In this document: piece after piece, positions 33,231-44,503 of the stretch | Layout: each line of letters starts with the position of its first letter | Position numbering within the stretch: position 1 is the first letter of the stretch | Source of the DNA: Episyrphus balteatus | Lineage: Eukaryota; Arthropoda; Insecta; Diptera; Syrphidae | Assembly: GCF_945859705.1 (NCBI RefSeq) | Contig: NC_079136.1 | Span: 54,760,094-54,824,093, forward strand | Length of the DNA: 64,000 nt | Direction of reading: 5' to 3' | Notes under the pieces: generated by a model | Seen by the model: the letters and a program-made list of their open reading frames with translations, nothing else | What the model was told of the DNA's origin: nothing | The model's database searches: none | Program-made: the position numbers and the translations under genes

Positions 33231-34261
33231 TACTCAAGTAGCACAAAAGTCTAAGATACACCAAAATATTTGGTGTATTTTTTGCACTTTCGTGATATGC
33301 ATTTTGAATATAAAAAATACACCATTTTCTCGTATAAAATAAACTCCGGTGGTTAAAAAAATATACCGATTTTGGTGTATAAATGGCACTAGTGGTATAT
33401 TAAATGATCTGTTTTTGGTGAAAATTATCCCTTTGAAATTGAAAAATACACAATAAATCTATGGATAAAATACACCATTTAAATTATTCTGATTTAAAAT
33501 TTGAACCAAAGTTTATTTTTTATCTCAAACAGTTTGATGAATTCTAATTCACACCATTTCTTATGAAATAAATGAAAATGAATTTTTATTCACTTTCATA
33601 ATATTGCCATAAGAGACCAATGGTTAAATATGATTTTGTTTGCCAAATTTTAAAACGAAACACATTCTATCTACTAATTTTAGATGCTACCCCCTCTAAA
33701 AATCGAGCGCCTCAAAAATGTAAGTGAATTAATGATTTTTTTTTTCGATTTTAAGAATCCATTTTTCAAAAATTATAATTTTTGTGTTGTTTTACATTTT
33801 TTTAAGAAAAGTTACTTTATAATGAATCGAAAAAACTAAGAATGCGGGACTATTAGGTCGATAAATATACTATTTTAATAAAATAATTAATCGCTGTCTT
33901 CTATTTTTAAATGGCGTCCATTGAAAAATATGGCGTCTCTCACATATGCATTTTGGTGAATTTTATGTCCACAGGGTGTGCTTCCTACACCAAACAGAGT
34001 GTACAAAATAAACCGTTTTGGTTGATTTCAGAATCAAATAATTTTATGCACCATTAATGGTATATTATAAAAACAACTGAATATCGGTGTATTTTTTGCA
34101 CGGAATCTTAAAAAAATGTTGAAATTTTGTACAGAAAAGACAGTGGTATAATTTTTATACCACTAATTTTGAGAAATACACCATATTTTTTCAATTTTCT
34201 CAATTTTACACCAAAATTAATGAATTTACACCAATTTATACACAAGTGTGCTACTTGAGTA
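33231..34261. mobile_element. Foldback element, about 1.03 kb, with TGGTGTAT repeats
   Basis: The ends are exact 15-base inverted repeats: TACTCAAGTAGCACA on the left and TGTGCTACTTGAGTA on the right. The interior near both ends is full of TGGTGTAT and ATACACCA motifs, which can pair with each other. No transposase; the target duplication is unclear. Confidence 0.7.
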
Positions 34262-37199
34262 CGTGCTATTTTTTTATATTTATTAGTTGAATTTTTTTGA
34301 AACAGCATGTGAATACTTTTTTTTAAATTCTTGTCCACTTTGACTATTTTGGACATAAACTTGCACTTAAGCATTTTATTTTTTTATCTATTATGAGTGA
34401 GTAAAATTTCCTACATTTCTACTTTCTAATATAATAGATAATAGGATGTCGACGAGTCTGTACGATTTATTTTTGTTTGATTTTGTTTCTTTATATCTAG
34501 GACAAGCTCTACGCTCTTTGGGGACTTTTTAGTACATCTGAAAAAAAAAAAAAAAAATATAATTTGTGGCGCTAGAAACTATTGGTGTCACTTCTATGAA
34601 CAGAACAATTTTTTTTAATTTTTTAGGTATTTATCACTTATCATTTATCATTATCGCTTATCACTTATCACTGGTCAATTATCACTTATCATTTGCTAAA
34701 TATCACTTATCTATTATATTTTATCACTTAACACCTAGCATTTACCACTTGTCACTTGCCACTAGCTTTTTGCGACTTTCCACTTGCGATTTGCCATTCA
34801 CATAAAAACTTTTTTTCAAATTTCTTTTTTGAATTACGTTTCACCATTTTCAAATTTCAAATCTTTTATTTCGTCAACTCTAAATACAGAATGGATCACT
34901 ACTTCAAAAATAAGTTTTTACTTAAGTCCAGTGTGACGTTAATAAAAGCTTCTAGATCGTTCTCCATTTTTATCTAAAAATCATTTTTATCAAAAAAATT
35001 TCAAAAATGGGGGATTTTTGAACTGACCTTCCTGTTCTGAAAAGTTGATTTTTTTTGTTTTCAAAAATTTGTTCTGAATTTAAATATTCAACAATATGAA
35101 CATACCCTGAGTTTCAATGACTTAAAATACAAGTTATGCCAACTCAAATATGCACTTTCGTTCTTACATTTTCAAAAATTACCATTATTCCGCTTTTTTG
35201 AAGAAACAAATATCCAAAAGTTTTTCCAAGTAGAAAACATTTAAATCTATTTTGCCGAACTGAATAAAATGCAATACATGCTGACATGAGCTCGATTTAA
35301 GAGTGCATTTTGCTTAAAATTTAAAAACTTTTTAATATGCATTTTAGAAACAAAATTTCAAAATCGTTAGATATTTATAATTATTTTTTTGAAAACAATT
35401 TTTGAAAAATAAAGTTGTTGTGTAATAACTAGTAATTATTTTTTTAATGGAAAAAATCTATTTCCAATTTTCGAAAATTAAATTTTTCAAGAAATATTAA
35501 TATTTTTTTTAATGTATTCTTGAAAATTTTGATTTTAGACAATATAAATGCTTTTGCATAAAAATTCTTTAAAATTGAACCGGCAATTTGGGTTCAAAAT
35601 CGTTGGGCAAAATTGTTTAGGTAAAAAAATTTACTAAATAAACCTCTATAAAGATTGTTTATTACATTAGGAAGAGTAGATCACTTTTTCAATTTGATGT
35701 CACTCATAAGAACTATTGAAATTACCATAAATTTCATACGAAACAAATTGATGAAAAATCATGCAAGATATTTTCTGGTTTTACTTTTAATTAATTTTTC
35801 AATCTCTTGTCCAACATCCATAAGCTCTATAGCAGAGTGCAAAACTATTCAAAATATTCAAGGAGCTTAAGAATTTTCATCAAACAACCTGTGTTAGAAA
35901 TCAGGGTCAATGTAAAACGTCTCGTCAACTATGGTACAGACATCTAACGACTCCAACATGCCGGCTGGTCAGTCAATTAATTTCGATTTAAACTTCCAGC
36001 CAAATTCAAATTCAACCTGTTACACATTTTGATAATCAAATATTCATTTTTAATTATTATTATTATTACTACACATGCTCCATGAAATATCATTTTTGAT
36101 AGACATAAAATACTGAATTTAGTAGAGCGATTAATTACATAATGACACTAACTTGATTTTTTTTGCAGATGTTTATGTTAAAGTGCATTTTACCAATATA
36201 CCTAGTGCTTCGGCATAGAACTTCAAAAATATTTGTAATTTTTATTGTATTCTGTTATCTAGCTATGTAAATTGAAACATGTCTTAACATTTTCTCAACT
36301 TGTTTGAATTTCTTAATACGTTGAAGCAAATTTGGAGTTCTTGTTTGATTCAACGGACCGAGACTCCATTTTTTGATGTTAAAAGTATATACAGTATCGT
36401 TCGAAAAATGCTGGTTAAACATTTTATTATACTTGTCGAGCACATGAAAGCTACCTGATTTTTATCACTAGGCAGTAAATTGTCGTTGGCACACTCTATT
36501 AAACTCAATATTTGGCCAACATTTGAAATTTCTAAAACCTCCATTTTTTTGGTCAAGACTTTAGTGGATCATGAAAACGATCGGTGTCGAGCTACAAGAA
36601 AAGTAAAAGAAAAGCAATTTCGTCAATGTTGAATCTCAATGAGGAAAATTTCTTGAAAGCTGGACTTAAAAGTCGGTGATGAAGCCAGATTTTCCAAAAA
36701 GGCTCAGAGAAAATCGGTTGCTCTGTGCTCTGGTCTCAGGAGCATTTTATTTGAACTAAAGACATGTAAAGCAATGTAATCTTTTAAAAGGAATTTAAGT
36801 TTAAGCTGCATGTAGGAGAAGAATTCTTTCGTGAAGTAAACCAAAGGAAAGACTGAGCTGTGAAGGCATATTACGGATGTCCTCCATTTGGTTTAATTCT
36901 TAAGCCTCGTCAAACAGCGTTCTGTAGAACGAAAAGCTGAACGAATTTTTCGTTTACGATTTTCGTTATACTGTTTTTGTATGGGATTTTTGTGACGCAT
37001 CAGCAGCGTATTAGGTTTAAGGTCGAAAAGTACTTCCAAGAAAATAATTTCGATGCATTAAACTCTTCAATAATTATGTATTAAGCTGGTAAATTATGAA
37101 ATTTAAGACTGTGAAGAAGCGTTCAGAAGACCTACAAAAATTTCATATCCGGACTTGGAACCAGAGCTATAAAAATATAAATTGAAACAAAATGCATTT
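34262..37199. other. Intergenic DNA; one minisatellite
   Basis: No gene is supported. A degenerate ATCACTT array lies at 34628-34800. Between 36250 and 36600 two overlapping minus-strand frames (36255-36443 and 36350-36556) could be a frame-shifted remnant of a coding sequence, but no family was recognised. Confidence 0.45.
34628..34800. repeat. Degenerate ATCACTT minisatellite
   Basis: About twenty imperfect 7-base units such as ATCACTT, ATCATTT and GTCACTT, decaying towards the right end (CCACTTGCGATTTGCC). Confidence 0.7.
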
Positions 37200-38240
37200 G
37201 AAATTAAAAACAAAAAAAAAATATTTATTGGTAGGTACCTACTGAAAAAACTTGCATAAAAAAATATGTATTTGTATTAAAAAAAAATATTTATTGCAAA
37301 TAAAATACATATTTGCATTCAAAAAAAAAAATTTTTGATCGCAAATAAAAATATTATGAATAAAAAAAAATTTATTGCAAATAAAAAATTTTTTGCATTG
37401 AAAAAAAAAAAATAAAATGCACGACTGTGGTCGCACGTACTTGCTCTTGCAGTTCAAAGCACTTTTATGTTAGTCTACTTTAAAAAAATTGATATTGGGG
37501 AAGAGCCGACATTTAGGGCAAAATTTTGTTAAATGAAAAAAAAATTTTTTTTTGTTATTTGACTTTTTTGAGAAAAATAGAAATGCTGTTTTATTGCCAC
37601 TGCTTTAAATATTACGTATACAAAGTTTAATCAAAATCGTTAGAGCCGTTTTCGAGAAATTCGTAATATCGTATTTTTTTGTATGGGAGGTATACGTTCT
37701 AAACGAGATATAAAAAAACAAAAAAAAACCAACTTTCAGAATTCCATAAAAATCATCTATACCAAATTTGAAGAAAATCCATCCACCCGTTTAGGCTGTG
37801 GAAATGTGTACAGATGGGCGCACAGACGCACATACGCACGGACGGAATTGCGGCACCCACTTTTTCGGAATTCTCCATCATCGTAATGTTGGTTTTGATT
37901 AAAACCTCAATTTTTTTTTTCCACACGAAACCAATTGTTGCCCTATAGAGCAAGTAAAAAATCAATGCAAAATGTATGCATTAAATATTTTTTCGTAATA
38001 TTCGCCAAATTTCTTACAATTTTGACTATTTGGCCTTACATTAGGTTCAATATTATAGTGAAAATAGATAATGTATTGTCAAATATTCATAATTGTAAGA
38101 AATTCGACGAAAAATGTTCACATTGATTTTTTTTTTTTTTTTCAATGCAGAGAATTTTTTATTTGCAATAGTTTTTATTTTTTAAATTTGTAATGGTAAA
38201 ACAAATGCATTAAAAAATATTATTTATTATAACCCAGCTT
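37200..38240. repeat. Composite AT-rich dispersed repeat
   Basis: From 37215 to 37420 there are alternating TTTATTGCAAATAAA and TTTGCATT motifs. These are followed by TGCACGACTGTGGTCGCAC, an inverse form of GTGCGACCCAGTCGTGCA at 49629 and 58819. Near 37770-37890 there is a run of CACAGACGCACATACGCACGG-type sequence. From 37965 to 38150 is a foldback (CAAATTTCTTACAAT against ATTGTAAGAAATTCG) closed by CAATGCA ends. Similar blocks occur in 8740-9060. Confidence 0.5.
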
Positions 38241-38836
38241 GGAACACGATACTTGCATTTACATGGATACATTTTTCAACTAGGCGCACGTGTAATAGAA
38301 GCAAGAGGAGGTCCAAAACAGAGAACTAATAAGATAAAGAATGTTTCTGAGAAGAACTTGCTCCTGGAGTTAATTTTGGTAAATAATGTCTATGAAATAA
38401 AAAAAAACACATGCCTAACATTTATTTTACAATAAAAGGAAAATCACAAAATCTTGAATGAAAAAATTCAAAAATTTTGATTTCTTTTATTTATTAGTTT
38501 TTATTAAGATGTATTTTTATAAAATTAGAGTCGTTTTAAAAATTGGAAAAAAAATCATTTTGAAAAAAAAAATTACATTTCATTGCAACTAATTGAACAA
38601 ATTTCCAAAATGTCCCGGTTATTTTTTACTTATACCTATTAAATTTATATGCGTAAATGGTTTTGTAAAAAACAAAAATTATTTAGGGAATTGCATCAGT
38701 CGTTCAGTAAGAAATGCAGAAAATATAAAACCTGTTCTATGGTTAATTATAATTTTATTACTTAAAAGTAAAATTCTCACATTTTTAAAAATTGGAAAAA
38801 GAAACTGGACAACATTTTTTGAACGACACTGTACAA

Positions 38837-39567
38837 TAGGGTGGGTCAAAAATCGAAATTCTTATTTTTCATTTTGTACTCCGAAAAATCGATTCTTAGA
38901 CACCTCTAGAACTCTTTATCTTACATATTCTTGTAGAAAATTGAACGATCTACAAAAAAGGCCTTATAAACTTTTTTGGTTTATATAACCGTTTAATAGA
39001 TATTTGGGGTCGGAAAATCGAGAAAATCTTTAAAAATTCGTTTTTTATTCTTAATTAATCTTTTATCTTTATCTCTTTATCTTACATATTCTTGTAGGAA
39101 ATTGAACGATCTAAAAAAAAGGCCTTATAAACTTTTTTGGTTTATATAACCGTTTAATAGATATTTGGGGTCGGAAAATCGAGAAAATCTTTAAAAATTC
39201 GTTTTTTATTCTTAATTATGCAACAAATTGAAAAAATATAATAACAAACGCGCACGACATATTCTTGTAAGAAATAGATTGTTCCACAAAAAAGGTCTTA
39301 TTAACTTTTTTCATTAATCTAACCATTCTAAAGATATTCGAGGTCAAAATTTAAAAAAATTAGAAAAACATTTTTTACTTTTAAAAATTTTCCAATTCAC
39401 TGAAAATTCATTATTTTCAAATAAGCAAGATATGTTTTTGTAGGGGCTTAAACGTCAAATTGATTGCTTTAACTGTATAGAGGATATTCGTACCTTCTAG
39501 CAATCGATTTTTCAGAGTACAAAATCAAAAAAAAAAATAAAAATTTCTGTGTTTTTGACCCACCCTA
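38837..39567. mobile_element. Non-autonomous hAT-like element, copy 2
   Basis: The ends TAGGGTGGGTCAAAAATCG and TTTTTGACCCACCCTA are those of the copy at 11502. It is flanked by an exact 8-base duplication CTGTACAA (38829-38836 and 39568-39575), which defines both ends. It contains an internal direct duplication of about 145 bp (near 38912-39055 and 39071-39217) that is absent from copy 1. The frame at 38593-38988 runs into the element and is not a gene. Confidence 0.82.
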
Positions 39568-39710
39568 CTGTACAATGAACATACATTCATTGGTACTAAT
39601 AAATTGAAAGCGATTTGCTGTAGAAGAAAATATGAGAAGAAGAATAAGAAAAAGAAGAAAAGAGTAACACATGAAAATACCAATTTTAAAGTTTGCAACT
39701 TAATAATATT

Positions 39711-39716
39711 TTTATT
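39711..39716 (-). terminator. Candidate polyadenylation signal AATAAA
   Basis: Minus strand, about 160 bases after the stop at 39873. Confidence 0.4.
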
Positions 39717-39872
39717 TTATAATAAAAAAAACAGTACTGTAAAATAAAGGTACAATTAATAGTTTAACAAATTAACATTGATACAATATAATTTTCACAG
39801 AACTTCATTCACTGAGTATAGACAGACAGGTTCGTTAATATTTTCCAATCATTTAATGCTTCTTAAACCGAA

Positions 39873-40373
39873 TCAATGGATTAAACCTAAAGGTCCTAGT
39901 CCAATTTTGGCAATTGGGGCTTGAATTAGGGAAGGTATGCTCTTAATAATAGTGGGTTGAATTGTTTTGATCACTGGAACAGCTTGTTTTCCCGATGGAG
40001 TTCTTGTCACAACAGCGTTGAATCCGTTTATTCCATCCGAAGTGTACTGGACCACTCTGATCAAACCATCAGCGTCAAGGAGGGCATAAGAACCTTTCAC
40101 AACATCACCATCACGGGCCTCCTCTTGGCTCTTCAAATCACCAGTATGGGGATCATTTACTTGGTAGCTAAATTGGTATTTGGGATGAGCATCAGCTGGC
40201 TCTAGTGTTTTTGTTAGAATTGTTGGTTGCAGGATTCCAGCACCCAGCAAACCACCATGGGCAACCATCACACAAGCCAAGAAGACAACAATCTGAAAGG
40301 ATATTAAATGTTTGTTAAAAATAAGAATTTTGTTTTACCATAATTCAAAGAGCAACTTTACTTTAAAAGCCAT
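39873..40373 (-). CDS. RR-2 cuticular protein, short-tailed (pair D, left)
   Basis: Secreted chitin-binding cuticle protein. Exon 1 is 40362-40373 (MAFK), the intron is 40293-40361 (GTAAAG...TTTCAG), and exon 2 is 39873-40292, giving 143 residues. Signal peptide about 1-17 (IVVFLACVMVAHG). The linker ILQPTILTKTLEPAD precedes the RR-2 domain at about 37-99 (HPKYQFSYQV, EEARDGDVVKGSYALLDADG, NGFNAVV). The tail is short: IKTIQPTIIKSIPSLIQAP and ends LGPLGLIH. It is divergently arranged with the close paralog at 43830-44338, which shares the same linker and tail. The non-coding flanks of this pair no longer align obviously by eye. Confidence 0.94.
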
Positions 40374-40427
40374 GTTGCTGATATTGCAAACGAATTCTGT
40401 TTGATATCTTTATGACAAAAATATTCG

Positions 40428-40435
40428 TATTTATA
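40428..40435 (-). promoter_or_regulatory. TATA box (TATAAATA)
   Basis: Minus strand, about 55 bases upstream of the ATG at 40373. A TATCAAACAGAATTCG leader follows. Confidence 0.7.
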
Positions 40436-43400
40436 ATAATTTTGCGAAAAAAAATTGTATATTTGGTAAGTGGAAATATAAATTAGAATTAGCGTGGTGG
40501 TATAAAGCGTCTAGTTATGATACAAAAAAAAAAAATATTAATGTCATTGATAACAGCAGTGCAGCAGCAAAACTGGATCAAAGCGTAGGTTATAGCGACA
40601 TTAAAAATGTTTTTATTTACTTTAAATAATTTCCCAATTTAAAACCTTTTTTTTTATTTCTGAGTATCTACGACTTAAGTTACAGGTTACAGCCAACCTG
40701 ACGACGACGAGACTCACGTTGTCTGATAGACATTATACGTTTGGCAACGACATACATAAGAATTTAAAAAATATTTTTTTATCAAAAAAAGTAGGTATAC
40801 CATAATTTTGGCAAACTTTATACATGAACTACTCAAACTTGAACAAAAGTACTACACCACTCATGAGATGTTATATTTTTCAAATCATAAACAAAAACAA
40901 AATGCTTGGTTTTCAAAAGAGTCGTTTTACAAAAAAAATCCTTCATAACTCGATAGTGAATGTAAAAAAAAAAAGTACGTATACGCCATACCTTTTTTTT
41001 TACCCCCAGTTTTTTGTTGGTTGTGATCATTCAAGTAATATTTTTGGGGGCCTAAAAAGTGATTGGAAGAAAGTCAAAAGATGTTTAACTTCCATACCAA
41101 TGATGCCAGAAAATTCAAACTCAAAAACAACCACATTAGAAAATTTCTGTTATTTTGGATAGCTAGTTCCCAAGATAAAAAGCATCAAAAACCGTAAGAA
41201 CAGTAAGACTCAGTCACTCCCTTACTGACAGATCATCAAATTTATCGAGATTGAAATTTGGAACAATAATGGGAAAAACAACAAATTTTAAACTTTCCGA
41301 TCAGGAGTTACTCCACATTTTCGTAGTTTTATTATTAAAAGTATGAATAGTTTTGATTATTATAATCTTGAAACTGTTTAGAATGGTAGAGCTCTGGCAT
41401 TATTTATACAAAGACAAAATATTTTAATTTGAGAATTTTTATAAACTTAGTTTAGTTTTGTGTCAAAAAATTGTTTGAGTTGAGTTCTGTATAAGTGGAA
41501 AAATTCAGTATCCGACAGTCTAGCCGTATACCATAACTCTATAATTTCTGTACCTACATTTAATAAAAATTGTTTTTACAATTTTTTTTTTTTTTTTTTC
41601 ATTAATATAATTTTCTAATATAAAACTGAATTTTGAATATCAGACGTCTTAACAAAATTTGGAAAAACAGAATAATTATGAATTAACATAATTTGAAACA
41701 AAGAATATCAGATTTACGGAATTTCGAAATGCAGAATAATAATAATTGAATACACGGATTTTCGTTCGTACAGATTATTGAAGAACACAGTGATGTTCCG
41801 TTCTCGTTTTTAGGTTTTCATCACACGCAAAATTCAGATAAATTCATTAAAAAAAAAAAATAAATAAATAAAAAAAGAAACTTCAGGTTTTTGTCATGCG
41901 ACATTGATTTTCTTATAAATTTTAGGATGAGATGTTGATAATTTATCAATATTTATAAATATTAAATAACTATAAAAAAGCTTACCTACTAATTAATTTT
42001 TTATTTTTTTTTTTTCTTTTTACATTTTTTACATTTTTCATATTTATTTTCACATAAATTTGATTATTTTGGCGTTATATACTTGGCAACTATGTTTTCA
42101 TGAAAATAAATAGGAAAGATGTAAAAAAATGTGCTAATTTAATCAAAAAAAGTGTTTTTTACTACTTTGGTACTTTTTGGTCTTTGTTTTAAATTTTTTT
42201 AAATTTTGTTTTTAATTGAATATGAACTGAACAGTTCTAAGCAAATCCAAGAGCGAACATCTTTTTGACATCAATTTAGCTAAATTTCTAGCTTATATTC
42301 AGTTTTGTAAAAGAAAATTCTATAAACACTTATTCTGTCCGCCATTTTGGAACCACTATTTTGAAAAAAAGTTGGAAGATTTTTCGTATTTCTCATACTA
42401 ATATGCTTCAGTGTCCCAAATTTCATGACTTTTCATCAAGAAATGGCCGTGTAAATGATTTTTGACGCCATAAAGCACCACTTTGCGTCGAGAAGAATGA
42501 TACATACCTAGTCAAATCCCTCTTGGTCGACAGATTTTCAAATCTTTAACGAGTTCAACTGATTGTGTCAACTTCATTTTTACTTCAAATTTGGTAAAAA
42601 TAATTTACCATTAAATAGAAATCGTAAAAATAGGAATTTTGCCATATTTCGACAAATTTCAAAACGAATGTGCAACCGGAAGTCCTTACCCAATTTGAAG
42701 CATTTCAGTTGCTTTAATATTCAAATTTTGAAAATTTTTCAAAAACAAGTAGCTATTTGCGTGTTTTGTAACAATATTTCAAATTATAATTTTTTTTTAA
42801 ATAAATTTTTTTGTAAACGGGTGGATACATTTTCTACAACCTTGTTCTTCTGTATTGAATAATAATTTCTAAAGAAAGGACATTCTAATTTTTTGTTTAA
42901 TACTTTTACTACTACAAATACTGTTTGAAAATTTGTATTTATAAAAAACTAAGAACGGCTCTACCAATTTTCGAAACAAGACTTTGGTTCACAACTTATC
43001 AAATAGCATACTTTGTTTGGAGATCGTGTGGTGGTGGTGGTTTTAAGAAATGTTTTTTTTTTTTTTTTTGTATTTAAAAAAAAAATGTTTCTTTAATTCA
43101 AAAAACTAATTTCAAAATTTAATTTCAAATTAAATTAAAATTATTCTTTGATAAACGTATGTGACCAATTTTACCAATTTCAACAGAAATCCATTTCATA
43201 CAGAAGCTATAGTACTGTCATCAAGAATTGTGTTAAGTAACTGGGCTACAACTTTGCAATATGGCAGCGCATTGTTTATGAATTAAGATATACCATAGTT
43301 AGTTCTAAGCCGCATCACCTATAGATGATGACCATTGACCATGTATTTTTGTCTTCATGAACATATCCTATCCATCTATCGCAATTAAACATGAAGTACA

Positions 43401-43768
43401 AAAATAAAATATGATTGACAGATATCAGATAAACATTTGATGATTTCTCTATATTAATTTTATTTATCTCTTATCCACTTAGATTGTTTTTGACAAGAAC
43501 ATTTTATTTAAATAAATCATTCCATGTTCACGTGCATCGCCGCCATCTCTTGTTATTAAAGTGAAGAAATATTTTTAAAAATAAGTTCAAGCAATATTCT
43601 TGCATCAAATATGCTAAGAGCCCACCACTCTTTAAATCAAGTTTTAGTCTAACTCTTATCTAAGGCATTAGTTTTATTACCCCCCAGACCACATGAGTGC
43701 GTTAGTGTATAGTCCAAATCCGAACCTATTTCCATTAAATTGCAATTTTATTTTTTTTGAAATTTGAA
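40436..43768. other. Intergenic, nothing recognised
   Basis: About 3.3 kb of AT-rich DNA between two divergent genes. The frames at 40824-41162 and 42563-42862 show no domain, signal or splice partner. Poly-T tracts are common. Confidence 0.5.
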
Positions 43769-43776
43769 TATAAATA
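43769..43776 (+). promoter_or_regulatory. TATA box (TATAAATA)
   Basis: In AATATAAATACGAG, 54 bases before the ATG at 43830. The leader contains GCATCAAACAGAACTCAGTTG. Confidence 0.72.
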
Positions 43777-43829
43777 CGAGTTTCTCCATCTTCTTGCATC
43801 AAACAGAACTCAGTTGCAATCTAAACAGC

Positions 43830-44338
43830 ATGACTTTTAAAGTAAGGATTTTTTGATTTGGTAAATTAAAATTCTCAATTCAATCATAATTATTTTTTTG
43901 TCCTTAAAGATTTTCGTTTTTTTGGCCTGTGTGATGGTGGCCCATGGTGGTTTGCTGGCTGGTGGTATCCTGCAACCAACAATCTTAACAAAGACACTGG
44001 AACCTGCCGATACTATACCCAAATACACATTCAGCTACCAAGTAAACGATCCCACAACTGGCGATATTAAGAGTCAAGAGGAATCCCGTGATGGAGATAT
44101 TGTAAAGGGTTCATATGCCTTGGTTGATCCTGATGGTTTGTTGAGAGTGGTTCAGTACACTTCTGATGGAATAAATGGATTCAATGCTGTAGTCTCGAGA
44201 ACTCCTTCAGGCATCAAGATCCCTGTTGTAAAGACTATTCAACCAGCTCTCATTAAGACTATTCCTTCAATTATTCAATCACCAATCTCAAGAATCTCAT
44301 CTCTTGGACTTGGATCATTAGGTTTGATCCAACATTAA
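43830..44338 (+). CDS. RR-2 cuticular protein, short-tailed (pair D, right)
   Basis: Secreted chitin-binding cuticle protein. Exon 1 is 43830-43841 (MTFK), the intron is 43842-43909 (GTAAGG...CTTAAAG), and exon 2 is 43910-44338, giving 146 residues. Signal peptide about 1-17 (IFVFLACVMVAHG). Linker GGILQPTILTKTLEPAD. The RR-2 domain is about 37-99 (IPKYTFSYQV, EESRDGDIVKGSYALVDPDG, NGFNAVV); VDPDG replaces the usual DADG. The tail is VKTIQPALIKTIPSIIQSP and ends LGLIQH. It is transcribed away from its paralog at 39873-40373. Confidence 0.94.
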
Positions 44339-44497
44339 TCCCAGTTAAAAAAAAGACATGCCAAAAATGACGAATGCAGTGAACGTATAAGAAGCTCTTT
44401 GAAATCTATTTTGTATCAATATTACGAGTATGTAAATTATTTTTTGTTTCCTTGTTTTTAATTATTATTAATTTATATTGCAGTACTGTTGTTTTTT

Positions 44498-44503
44498 AAT
44501 AAA
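44498..44503 (+). terminator. Candidate polyadenylation signal AATAAA
   Basis: About 160 bases after the stop at 44338, in TTTAATAAAATATT. Confidence 0.5.

Noticed and set aside
38593..38988. 131-codon frame as a gene
   Set aside because: Its second half lies inside the hAT-like element starting at 38837; no domain.
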